A DNA stretch of 64,000 bases, from the NCBI GenBank assembly GCA_000231825.2, contig JH720320.1, forward strand, positions 624,019-688,018, in the 5' to 3' direction. This DNA is from Tetrahymena elliotti 4EA. Its lineage: Eukaryota > Ciliophora > Oligohymenophorea > Hymenostomatida > Tetrahymenidae. Below the pieces are notes generated by a model. The model was not told where the DNA came from. It saw only the letters and a program-made list of their open reading frames with translations, and did not search any database. This document shows positions 1 through 12,055 of this stretch, piece by piece (the stretch's first letter is position 1; each line of letters begins with the position of its first letter). The position numbers and the translations under genes were made by a program.

Positions 1-1430
1 AGTTTTTACTCCATCTTTTTAAAAAAAGTAATTACCATCAGCACAAGTTAAGCAAGAGGTATTTGAGCTACCGTTACAAGTTTTACATGATACATCGCAA
101 TTAAAGCAATCAGTAGGATTTGAATATTAACCTGAATTTGTATTGATTTTAAATTTTTATCCATCTTTTGGGTTCATTATTAGATAAGGAGATTTACAAC
201 TTGTGCAAGAAGATTCTGCCCCATCTATACAAGTTTAACATGAAGCAAAGCATGGCAAGCTAAGAGGAATTTTAGGATCTGTTTTTGTATCAGTAAAATA
301 ACCATTTGTTGTTTCACAATCTTTGCATGAATTTACAGGGTGAAAATATTTGCCATCAGGGTAGGTTTTACAATTATTAAGAGATTGCCCAGAGTAAGTT
401 AAACAAGAATCATGACAAGGAAGACATTAATATAATGTTTTATCTTAATAGTATTTAGAAACTTTACATTCTGAACATGTGCCATCTTGTTTTAAGTATA
501 TATTGGTTTTACATGATAAGCAGTTATTTGAATTATCGCCATCACATGTTTAGCATTAGTTGTTACATGGTTTACAAATTTTAGAAGAATTTATATAGAA
601 TCAATTTTTTGTATCACATGTTTTACAGGTTTAATCATCTCTTAAGAATTTATCCTAATAACAAGTAATACAATTATTTGAGTTAATTCCTGTTCAAGTT
701 TTACAAGAAGAATCGCATTTTTAGCAATTATTTTAAGAGTCTAAAAAATATCCATTAATTATATCACATTAAATACAAAAATTATTTTTTTTTATAAAGC
801 CTTATCTGCAACTTTGACAATCTGAATTTTTTTCCCCATTACAAGTTAAACAAGTTACATCACAAGCAGTATAAATATTTTTAGAAGATATAAAAAATCC
901 ATTTTCTGTATCACAATTAACACACATGTTTTATTAATTAAGAACTTTAGAATCTTTACATTTTGTACAATATGTGCTCGATTAATTACATTCTTTACAC
1001 CTATCTTCACACTTTGAGCATTACTTATTTTCAACAAAATACCCAGATATACATTAAGCACAGTTATTTTCTTAATCTTCTATACATTATTTGCAATTAT
1101 TAACTTCACGATCATCATCATCAAAGATTCTAAATTTTTGCTTTTTCTATTTTTAGAACTATATTTTTTAATAATTGGTATCTATTGCTTTCTTCTATTT
1201 AATCAATAATATTTATTTGACTTTAGAAAGAGCTAAACAAAAATTCTAGCTATCTATTTAATTAAATAATTTGCATTAATTTTATTTTTGACTAAATAAA
1301 TATACATTTGGCTTTTAATATGTGGATCAATTTCAATTTTTATTATCTGTAAATCTCTTTTAATATAATCTAATTCAAGTTTAATCATGAAACTACTGCT
1401 TTCAATATCAATATCTAGCTTATATGAATT
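1..1430 (-). pseudogene. Decayed cysteine-rich repeat surface-type protein, 3' end outside the window
   Basis: Read on the minus strand, this is a long series of short CxxC-type modules (for example CNQCQTCDG and CVNCDTENGFF) spaced by NG/DG turns. It resembles the furin-like or growth-factor-receptor cysteine-rich repeat proteins that are abundant in Tetrahymena. The frame is broken. TGA replaces an expected Cys codon at 694-696 and an expected Gly codon at 601-603. There is a one-base frame change near 735-745, and one module has Tyr where Cys is expected. At the 5' end (about 1240-1430) coding-like sequence switches frame again and no start codon could be placed. None of these breaks looks like an intron. 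The gene continues left of base 1. The protein class is fairly clear; whether this is a true pseudogene or poor sequence cannot be settled here. Confidence 0.65.
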
Positions 1431-4400
1431 TTAAAATAGAGTTTCTCAGTTGATATGCTGGACTTTTTTCTAATATTTAATGTTCAAATTTTTCTTGTGC
1501 ATAGTTCTAAACAGAAAAAAATCCATACGAAATACAAATAAATCCTTTTGAAAAAAATAAATTGATAAAAAAATTACTAATGCTTATAAACAAATTACTT
1601 ATTAAATAAAATTTTTATATTATCATTCAGAATTCTCTTTATATCTTCTCTTTTTTTATCTTTTATTCTTCTCTTTTTTTTTGGTTTATATTTTTTTTTG
1701 TAATTATTTAAAAAAAGTAAAGTTAGTAGGTTAATAAATTTTGTATAAGAAAATGAATTTGATTGAATAATAAATAATACTTAATACTTATTGTTTTATT
1801 AACATTAAATGAATTAGTTAAGATTTTATGATTACTTTTGATATTAACTTTTCCCATATCAAGAAATAAATCAAAAATAATTTAAAATAGCTTACATTAC
1901 TATTTTTTAAATAATTTCTGTAAAACAAATTCTGTATTTTATGATTAAATGAAAATAGGGAACCTCCTTTATAATTCATCTATTTACAAACAGCTTTATT
2001 AGCCATTATCACAATTATTGTTTCAAATCAACTAAATCCAATCTAAGATATTTAATATCTATTTCAAATTTAATAAAATACTAAAATTATATTGCTTTTA
2101 AAAAATTATTAAAAATAAAATACAAATTTTACAATATCAAAACATTATCAAATAATAGGGCTGGTAAAACATATAAATATTAATTTCTACATGTTTTTCA
2201 AAGTTTATTTATTCACCTTTTGAGTAGTGATTAAGTAAATATTTTTGTTTTGATAAAAAAATAACTAAAATAAAATTACATATATTCTCAGATGTAAAAA
2301 AAATGCACTTACAATTTACTTCATTATACTTTAAAAATTTGCTACGGAATTCAAGTAAAAGAATATTTAATTATGGAAAAGAAAAATTTTAATCTGGTTA
2401 CTTAATTTCTGAATTAAAAAAAATATTTTATTCTTAACCAAATACTTGAGAACTGTTCAAATTGTGAAATTGTGCATTTTAAATTAAACCAAAATTGAAT
2501 TTTTTTCTTATCGGATTTATAAAATTTGAAATAGATTTTTTTTTTCCAAATTATTTTAAATAATATAAAATACAGAAAAATTGAGATTCAATTTAAATTT
2601 AAAAATATTTCACTTCGTTTTAAAAAAAACAAATTTTTAAAATATTAAATTAAGTTTAAGGATTTAAATATAATCTTATATTATTGATAGAATCTTAGTT
2701 ATTTCTAGCCTAAATTGATTAGATTTTATCATTTTTAGTAGAAGTTAAAACATAAATTTTCAAAAATTTACTATTCAAGTCACTTATTTAAATTCAAAAG
2801 AATTTTATTTTTTTAGTTTATAATTAAAACAAAAACTATTTAGTGCAGTTATTTTGTTTTGGACACCAAAATAAAAAGAAGGTTTCTTTATTTAAAAATG
2901 AAAATCTAAAATTAAATATGCTTCTTTAATTTAAAATTTGAATTAAAATTAAATGTTTGGTATCTTTAATCCTTTATTTATTTATTTTATTAGAATTTAT
3001 CAGTTATGCTATGAGATTTTAAAAGTATAATTATTTATTTATTTATTTATTTTAAAAATATTTTTTTTATTTTAATTCATAAAATCTATAAAATCTGATA
3101 AAAATTTTTAAATTAAAAACAATCACAAACAGAAACTTAAAGTACTTTTTTCATTCAATAATGAATGAAGTTCACAAAATTCTTTTTTTGCCAAGAATGT
3201 TTTAGAAATTGTTTTTAAAAATTTTTAAATAGGAAAAATTCATAAATTTGAGAAAATGAATTTACAAAAATATTAAAAAGTCAAAATTAATTTAATAATT
3301 CAAAAATGAAATGAAATAATTATTTACTAATATTTCAATTTATTATGTAAAATCATTGTTAACTTCGAAATTCATTAATTCAATTTTGTAGTGAATTAAT
3401 GGGGATATTATTATTTTTGGAGAGTTAAGGATTTAGATAACAAGCAAAGATTTTTTTAAATAAAATTTCAGAAAAAATCTATTTCTCAGCATCTTATGTC
3501 AGGAATTTTTATAGCCTACTATATATCATTTAATTTTTTCTTCTATTTCCATATTTAAATATTAATATTTTAGACAATTAATATGTTATTTTCAATTTTA
3601 ATTTCTTAAACATTTTATTTGAAAGATAAGTAACTAAACTCTTTTTGTCTTTTAACTTTTTACTTAATAAATGATAATCTAAATTATACATGGGAGTTGG
3701 AATAAGATTAATTTAATGTGATATGACATTTGATTTTTTAAATATTTTAGTTTTGATAATAAGATACTTAGGTAATAACAACATTATATAATATGATCTA
3801 TCTATCAGGTTCTTTAAGATTCGATACCTATCAATAACAAAAAATTTTTCCATTTTGGGTGAAATTTATTTGAGATCAATATATATATATTTACAGCTTT
3901 GAAAAAAATATGAAAAGAAAAGAAGAAGTTAAAGTAATAGGAAAGAAAAGAAAAACAAATCTCCATATTCGAATTATTTCAAATTATTTAAAGTATTTGA
4001 AGATAATTTAATTTATAACTTTAAGACTAAAAAATGAAATCAAAATATTTTGTAAATAAATTTTGTCCCTTTTTTAGAGTTTTTAGTTAAAATAACTATT
4101 TAATTTTTGGCCAAAATATTTGTTCTATTTAAACTAAATTATTTCTGAAATTCCTCTTTGTGAAAAATTTTAATTTTTTTGCTAATAACCAGCTCTTATT
4201 GGTAAAACTACATTTTTGATATTAAGAGTTCTCAAAATACATTTTTTTAATTTTATTGAAGATTTATAAACTGCTTAAAAAAAAATAATATTTTATCAAA
4301 AATTTTATTTAGCAAAGTTATTAGCATTTCTTTAAAAAACAACATTAATTTAATATAATTTTTTTTTAATAAAATAAGTAGCTTTTGTAAATTGCTAAGT

Positions 4401-4720
4401 TGAAAGATTTAGTGAAATATAAAAAAATTAAAAATTAAAATAATTATTTAATTTTGAAAATTTAGACTTAATAAATTAAATGCTCTGATTTTAAAATAAA
4501 TTTTAATAATTTAATGATACTAGCTTTTATAACAAAATTTATCAGGATCTAAAAGGGAAGTTTTAGTGATTCTTCAGAAAATTTTTAATTATAGTTGAAA
4601 ATCTTTTATAATAAATCTTCAAATTAGAGAGAATTTACTTAATTAAATTATTGTTTTGAAAATTAATTTATTATTTAATAAAAATCATTCAAAAATTATT
4701 ACCAAAACTGATAAAAGAAA
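1431..4720. other. Long AT-rich spacer with no gene seen
   Basis: About 3.3 kb of very AT-rich sequence without a convincing coding stretch on either strand, even with TAA/TAG read as Gln. It holds a pyrimidine tract at about 1635-1700 and a short ATTT microsatellite near 3035-3053. No RNA gene or terminal inverted repeats were recognised. Confidence 0.6.
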
Positions 4721-5590
4721 ATGAGTTGTTATAATTATGAAGAAAGCTAATATAAATTTTAGACTCAAAAAAAAAGATTTATAATATAAAACTTTGAAAA
4801 TAAGTTTTAAAAATTCTAAGAAGCGACCACCACTTTCACTAATAGACTACTTAGGACTTTTTCCAAAAAACTTTAAGAATCTGCTTCTAGAAATAAGCTG
4901 ATCAGAGGAATCAAAGCAACAATTGAAAAGAAATAATCATAAGTAATTTATTTGACATGTAACAAATCTTTTAATTGCACATACAGATATTTAGTTTAGG
5001 AAAAGTTAGATGTATCTGTAGAATAAAATGGTTTTTAAATGGCATTGTAATTTAATATGGCTTCTGGTGGAGTTTCAGGAATAATTTCTTATTTATTAAC
5101 CTATCCTATTTAAAAAATGATAGAAGTTTCAAAATAAATAGGAATAAATTCTTCTAATGAAGAAAATAGTAAGGAATAATCATAAAATCAAAATGATAGT
5201 TTCTAAAGAAAGAAAATATTTTATATGAAGTACTTTTTTTATTCAGGACTTTATTTTGGGTTTTATGATACAATTTAGCAAGTTTTTCCTATTTCTGAGA
5301 AAAAAGATTTTAGATTAAAAGGCTGGGAAGCAATATTAGTGGCTAAAGTAATGTCATACCCAAGTCAACTTATTACAAACAAAATAAAGGTTTATGCAGA
5401 ATAAGAATCTAAATAGAATAACCATAGTGAATAATTGAAATTAGTTATTGATAGAGAATGTAATAAGATTTCTTGTAGAAATCCCTCATATGTTTTAATG
5501 AAATTATTGACAAATTTTGCTGCTGTAACTGGATATGATTTTTTATTTTTTGGAGCTGAAGAATAAAACCAATTTATGAATATTTATTGA
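4721..5590 (+). CDS. Divergent mitochondrial carrier family protein (ADP/ATP carrier-like)
   Basis: Single-exon ORF of 289 residues, the normal size for a mitochondrial carrier of three repeats of about 100 residues. The second repeat opens with SGGVSGIISYLLTYPIQ (about 115-131), matching the small-residue helix and Y-P-x of ADP/ATP carriers. LYFGFYDT (about 175) matches the conserved segment that ends the second repeat, and VMSYPSQLI (about 211) is the third-repeat equivalent. Carriers exchange nucleotides or metabolites across the inner mitochondrial membrane. The P-x-[DE]-x-x-[KR] salt-bridge signature is degenerate in all three repeats (PIQKMI, PSQLIT) and hard to see in the first. The substrate therefore cannot be predicted and activity may be altered. 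The start at 4721 was chosen because the frame is open back to it and carrier-like sequence precedes the next in-frame ATGs at 5039 and 5057. It ends in TGA. Confidence 0.7.
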
Positions 5591-6889
5591 AGACAATAAA
5601 ATAAATTAATATTTGTAGAAAATTTATATTTTTGTTTCATTTCAAAATAATTGAATGATTACTTTTTGAATTTTTATTATAAAATATAATCATTAAAAAT
5701 AATATTTTCCATTTAATTTATCTTAAAAAATATTTTTCGTAAAACCTAAAGAAAAATTTTTATTGAAAGTAATGTGAAAAACATTTAAAAATAAATAAAT
5801 AACAAAATAAGCAGCTTGTTTTTTCTGTATTATTTTTTACATCAACAATGAGAGGCAAGAAAGAAAGAAATAGAAATTTCTTAATTTTTAAATATAATGA
5901 AGAATATTAATTTTGATACTGTGAGATTGAATTATTTTTCTATTTTAATTTATTTTTTATGAGATAGAAGTTAAAAAAGAAAGGAATTATTTTTTATTTT
6001 TTAGATTCCAAGACAGAGTATTTATAAAAGAAAACTTAAAACTTAAATATAGTTATACTAATATAATATTTAAAAAAATAAAATAACACAATAAACTAGT
6101 AAATTGATTATTTCATATCTTTAAATGCAAAAAGATATTCTAGCTAATTATTTTAATGTAAAGCTTTTCCTTTTTTTGATTAACCAATTTATAAAAAGAT
6201 TCATTTGATTATTCAAAAAAAATATAAATATTCTTACGAAATTTCAAAATAACTTTTCCTTTTTAATTAAAATAGAAAATTGGGTATTTTTTTAGTATTC
6301 ACTTTTTCATAAATGTTCTGTAAAATTCTAAAGTTTTTAGCAATATCTATTTTATTTCTTTCATATATTGAATTAAAATTTGTCTTTTCTTATATGAATG
6401 AAGCTACTTTTTAGAAAAGTTTTTATACCAGAAACAAATNNNNNNNNNNNNNNNNNNNNNNNNNNNNNNNNNNNNNNNNNNNNNNNNNNNNNNNNNNNNN
6501 NNNNNNNNNNNNNNNNNNNNNNNNNNNNNNNNNNNNNNNGCAGCAAAAGAAGATAAAAATAATTTTTTAATGAAGTATAGCTTAATTATCTCAAAGCAAA
6601 ACTTTTTATAAATTTTACTTAAAAAATTGCACACTAAATGTGTCTATATTAGTAATAATATTTCTAATTTGAAGAGTTTTTGGTATTTCTAATATGTAGC
6701 TATTTGATATTGTATCAATTTAAAAAAAATATTAAAGTGTTAACAGCAAATAAACAAGATTAGAGTATTCTAATAATTGCCCCTCTGTTTTTGGTGTTTA
6801 AGATAATCAGAATATTGTCTATTTAATTAAAATAAATAATTTTAAAAGAAAAAATTAAAACAAAAAAACTAAGTCAGGAAATCAAAAAG
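5591..6889. other. AT-rich spacer containing the assembly gap
   Basis: No coding sequence was recognised on either side of the gap. The sequence is AT-rich and low in complexity. Anything inside the gap is unknown. Confidence 0.6.
6440..6539. other. Assembly gap, 100 N
   Basis: Exactly 100 undetermined bases, the usual placeholder for a scaffold gap of unknown length. The reading frame crossing it on the minus strand is an artefact. Confidence 0.98.
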
Positions 6890-7651
6890 CTGATAAGAAA
6901 TGGAAATAGAAAATATATTTCTTAAAGTTCAAAAACTAGAGAGAAAATGAAAAAACTTAAATAGGCAAATAAATATTTTAAGGAAAAATTATAAAACTTG
7001 ATGAGATAATTACTGATCTTAAGGAGGAAATTGCAAAACTTGACTATAAAAATACTGATCTTAAAGAGGAATTGTAAAATTTAGTGATAAAAATACTGAT
7101 CTTAAGGTGGAAATTGTAAAAGTTAAAATGAAAAAGAAAAAAATTAGATTAAAAAATATTGATCTTAACCATAATGTTGAAAAAATAGTGATGAGGATGG
7201 AAAAACTAGAGAATAAAGCAAAGAAATATAAATTAAAAAATAGTAATCTTCAAAAAAGAAAATAGAAAAGCTTGAATGTGAAAATACTTATCTGAAGGAG
7301 AAAATTGAAAAACTTGAAAATAAAAATACTTACATTAAGGAGAAAATTGAAAAATTTGAAGAGCTAATTGATAAACTCGATGGAAAAATAGAATTGATGA
7401 ATATAGATGCATATAGCTCTTAGTTAGTAACATTATAAATAGAATTTGTTCTCAAAATTAGAATGAAAGGTAAATATTAAAACCTTTGGTCATTGAACGA
7501 AGACAAACAAAATGAAAAGAAAAATTAATAAGCTTTAAAAAGTTTTCTTAAAGAAATTTAAATAGATAAGCTTTAGGACTAGATCAAGAAAAATAAGAAA
7601 ATTAGAAATGAAATGTAGCATCCATCACTAGAATTTTTATAAACAAAATGA
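6890..7651 (+). pseudogene. Broken coiled-coil protein gene with 48-nt repeats
   Basis: The plus strand carries degenerate repeats of about 16 codons, with consensus close to LKEEIxKLExKNTD, typical of a Lys/Glu-rich coiled coil. Repeats are visible from about 6990 to 7370. The repeat frame shifts at least twice, for instance near 7068 and near 7255. The longest uninterrupted stretch runs from just after a TGA at 7178-7180 to TGA at 7649-7651. It ends in a non-repeated tail of about 75 residues that looks coding (NLWSLNEDKQNEKK). No start codon fits. I read this as a decayed gene or one damaged by homopolymer errors. Its function is unknown beyond a coiled-coil structure. Confidence 0.5.
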
Positions 7652-10007
7652 AAATTATCACCTATTTTTTTGAAGATGATACAAATGAGTGTTGTGACTC
7701 ATTTACTTAAATCTTATAATTCTTACTAAATGAATATAAAAATAATAAAATGAACATACATGAAATTATATTAAATTATTATGAAAATGTGTTTCCATTT
7801 TATTCAAATTATAAAAATGTTATTAAATTTTTAATAAATAAAAATTCTCAAATTTGTTTAATTAATTGATTTCATGTATTTTATATATTTTTTAATTTTG
7901 TTTTCTCTTTATTTTAATTTTAAGGAGTAAACAATCAAAACTTTGATAATCTCTCTAAAAGTAATACATCCTAGCTATCATAAATTAAAACTTCATTTGT
8001 ATTTTGTTTGCCTATAATTAATTCAATGATAATTACAGGTTTTGAGCAACCTTAGTATAGGAACTTTTACCATAAATACAAATATACCTATTTTGTGAAT
8101 ATCGAAAATCTTTTTAAATAAAATTAAAGAGTAACATTTCGATTTGCTTATTTTCAAATAGTTATCTTTATCAATATATAAATTTTAACACAAGTTTTAT
8201 GTGGCTATTTTTGAGTAAACCCACCACTTTTTAATTACATCAATTGGTATTACAAATAATTTGATCTAATCATATCTTTTAATCAAAGATAAAAGATTAG
8301 ATTTTCTATCATATGAAGCCTTTTATTTAACTCACAGAAAAAATTTAGTAAATAAAATGTTTGTTCTTTTTATTAAAAAATAATTTATGTTTCTATGTAA
8401 AAATAAAAAATTTGATGAAATTTTAAAATTAAATGCTCGATACTTGTCTTTTTAATATTTAATCTCTAAAAATACTTGGATTTTATTATAAGAAAAACCA
8501 AACTTGTATTTATCAAAAAAACTGATTTTGTTTAAATGTAAACTAAAATAAATTTAAAACATTTTATAAAATTTTTTACTTTGTTGATTTGTATCTTTCA
8601 TATTAACTATTTTTTGAAAAATAATATAATTTTTAAGCCATCTTATTTGATGATTTAGCTGGTTGTATTTAGTTTTAATATATTTTAGAAGGTGTCCGTA
8701 AAATTAATTATAAATACTAAAAAATAAATTCTATGATTAAACACCATCCAAACAATCATCCAATTTTTTTGATTTTTCATTACTATTATTTGATAATTAG
8801 AATAAAGAGAACTCTTAATCTTTTTTAATTTATTTAACTATATTCACTAATTTACAAAAAATTAGATATAATTTGTAATAATAATTCAATATTAGAGGCA
8901 AAAATTAAAATAAAATGATTGATTTCTTCCTCATTTTCAAAACTGTAAAAATAGATAAAAGTTATTCTTTTTATAAAAGCAAACTGTTAAGGTAGAAGAT
9001 AGATTACATCGAAATTTTTAATATTTTAAGTTAATTTTTAATAATTATAACATTTTGGCTTTAGGGTTTATTAGTGAAAAACCCTTATTAGAAAAGTGAG
9101 ACAAAATGTTAATTTAAGTGAGTATGCTAGGTTGTAGGTTATTTAGTAAAAATTTGAATTTAAAGTTAATAAATTTTTAAAAATAATCAAAACAGTTGAA
9201 ATATATCTTATTTTAATTAGTGCTCATTAAGAAAATAATATATTCTTAATTCAAGAAAAGAATATCTAATTATATTTTTTTAATGGATGTAATTTAATTA
9301 ATAATAAATTGAATTTTTCAATTATTTCAAATTGATTTTACTTTTATTAAAATAGCTTTATAAAATGTTAATAATTAAATAATATTACAGACTCATAAAA
9401 GGCAGTTTATTATTTAGATGTTAAAACATTTACATTATAAATAAAAAGTAGTATAAATTATAAGAAATGAAGCATGTATCAAAAAATATATTTAAAAGTA
9501 AATCTAAAAGAAAAGATAGTCCTCTAAATTTAGGAAATCTACCCAAATAATATTGAATTTAAATATAATAATTAAAAAAATATTTTGAAACAGTTTGTAA
9601 ATCTTTTAAAAAGTAATAACATAATTGCAATTATGTTTTATTTTAAATATTTTAATTCAAACATCTTCAAATTCTGTTTGAAATTCCAGAAGTTAAATTA
9701 TTGTTAAAGAGATATTTTAATATGTTTTTTTTAAGTTGGGGTTATTGCATGATCAGTAAAAAAAATTATTAACATATTCAAAAACAAAAACTTTAACTCC
9801 ATATAGCTCATTTTAAAATATTATAAAATTTAATATCTAATTATTTTCTAATTCATCTTATAGAAGGATTTTTTAATTTTTCTATTTTATAAGTATGATT
9901 TTTCTAGAAAAAATACTAAATGTGAAAATGAATTTCTGATGTGAATTTCAATAATAAATTATCATATTCTAAAATTTATTCTTAATTTCTAAATACTCAA
10001 TAAAGAT
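7652..10007. other. AT-rich spacer with no gene seen
   Basis: About 2.35 kb with no convincing coding or RNA gene on either strand. A short hairpin with a 7-bp AGGGTTT/AAACCCT stem lies near 9063-9087, but nothing suggests a function. Confidence 0.6.
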
Positions 10008-11444
10008 ATGACATCCGAATTTAATACTCAAGTTAGTAAATACTATAAAGTGATAAGCTAAAAAACAATATTAGATCCAATAGTATCTCCATTTATATTC
10101 TATACTTTGTTAGGAATATCTTCTTCTTGCCTCTTTAAATCTTTTAAATCTTTTAGTATTATGAGATAGTTTTAAAAATCTATTAATAATTCAATACCAT
10201 TAGTGCCTTTGATTGAGAAAAATTCATAGCGCTTACTGACATATGCTTAAGGAGAAGTAAAAATATGGAATAAAATATAAGCAAAAGATCAGTTATTTAA
10301 CATCTCAACAACTAATCTTAACTATCTTGGATTATATCGCAAAGTAGAAGTTTTCCATAACGCATCAAAATATCATTCATATAAATGTAGTTGGAAAGAT
10401 TTAAATCATTTGGAAAATATTTATCAAATATATGACTCTTCACCCATTAGATGTAATGTTACTACCAATGGAGAGCCTTTCTTATAAGATTAGCTTCTTA
10501 CTACCTCTTTACTAGCTTAATTATCAGAGGATTATTCAGTGAGGTAGTCAATAGATGTTGAGCATATGAAATAATTACTTAAGGAAGTAGAGTTAAAAAA
10601 ATAATCTTTGTTAAAGTAAAACCAACAAAAAAATGTAAATTTGAGTGAATTAGCATAAAATCCAATTGAAAAAATTGTCTTTTCTGATAAAAATATTGAA
10701 ATAAAAGATTAGTATATTTATGTATTGTAAGAAAAAGAAAGATTATAGAAAGGAGATTTTAGAATATCTTTTCACCAAATAAAATAAATATCAGAAGCTA
10801 CTGTTATGGCTTTATAAGAAAATAATAGTTTTAAATAATTAGACTAACTCTGCTCAGACCAACAAATTTAATATTTTGTAAATGGAAAAGAATATAAATC
10901 TTATATTTCTTTATTCAGTTTTATTAGTGTTGGGTAAACTGATTACAAGTAATTATTAGATGCCATAAAATCTGGTACTAAGTCTTCTATGTACTAATAA
11001 TCTAGAAATATATTTTTATATTGCACCATAATTAGTTTATTATATTTATATCTAGAGTAATTTAAAGGTGAATAAGGATTATTCTCTTCAGATAAAACAG
11101 AAAGGAAATAATTGCTTTAACAAATTTATGATTAATAAAGGGATAGTTAGAAGTAAACTTAGCTAAGTATGCTTAAGGTAAACTAAGAATTGTGTTATGA
11201 AGCATTTGTTTTTTCATCATATCATGTTGCTGTTTTAAAAGCTTTTAGTTGTGGAATTTTCCCTTTTCTTTCTTCTTTTGCTGCATTTCTTTTAGTAGTG
11301 AACTCTTATGACTACTTTAGTAGATATTTTGTTTTAATTAAACAAATGAAAAATGATTTGCAAGAAATTAAATAAGAAAATTATGACAAAACAACAAAAT
11401 AAATGAAACAACTTTTTGATGATACTCTTCTTAAATCGAAATGA
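10008..11444 (+). CDS. Membrane protein, possibly TMEM43-like (DUF1625)
   Basis: Intronless ORF of 478 residues ending in TGA. One hydrophobic segment lies near the N-terminus (about 25-41, SPFIFYTLLGISSSCLF). Two or more lie near the C-terminus (about 337-347 and 406-428), with a long soluble region between. This matches the layout of TMEM43/LUMA, a protein of the nuclear envelope and ER. Weak matches to that family include YRKVEVFH followed by a Trp-containing stretch (SWKDLNH), and a later GDFRISFHQIKQ segment corresponding to the family's GDLRVSF. The last 30 residues are charged and probably cytosolic. The neighbouring spacers are long and no operon-like context exists. The family assignment rests on my memory of motifs and is tentative. 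The ORF itself is secure because of its length, Gln-coding TAA/TAG use and good composition. Confidence 0.6.
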
Positions 11445-12055
11445 GTTATTCATAATTAATCAAATGAAATTTTATTATGAACAGGAAAGAAGATTTGGTC
11501 ATTATTAATTTATTTAGATGATTATTTTATTTAAGATTATAAATACTAACGGGATAACATACTTCCATACATTTTCTTAATTAAAATAAATATCTTATAC
11601 CTTATTATAAATAATATTTTTTATTTTATTTTTTGAATTGTAAACAAATATTAGTGCATTCAAAAACTTATTGGTCAAACTTTTAAATATCATTAGTTAT
11701 TTTTGAATTTTAGCAGTATTTTAATAATTAGAAACTCTTTTGAAGCAACTTTATTTTCATAAAAATATTTTTGACAAAAATATAAATAATTAGATATTAT
11801 ATTCTTTTAAATCATTATGTGTTTATAAAATAATTTCTATTTAATTAAAGTAAATACATTATTATAATTTTAGAATCTTAGTTGTGAAATTGTATTTTCT
11901 GAGTTCTCTTATTAATTTAGAAAAGCTAGTTTTAAGAATTTAACTAATTAGAGGTATTATCAGATTATTTTCCACTTTTAAAATCTAATTTGATGAAATC
12001 AAAGAACTCTCAATGAATAGTGGCAATTAAGAGATGTGTAAGGTTAGAAAAAAAT
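11445..12055. other. AT-rich spacer
   Basis: No gene recognised. The right edge (about 11990-12055) adjoins the start of the duplicated segment and may include unaligned 5' remnants of it. Confidence 0.5.

Noticed and set aside
855..1061. Minus-strand ORF of 68 residues starting MLNVYLGILL
   Set aside because: It is the wrong frame of the cysteine-rich repeat gene; the repeat frame runs through the same bases with regularly spaced Cys.
9063..9087. Hairpin with AGGGTTT/AAACCCT stem resembling telomere-type repeats
   Set aside because: Single occurrence with no tandem array; a 7-bp stem is expected by chance over this length.
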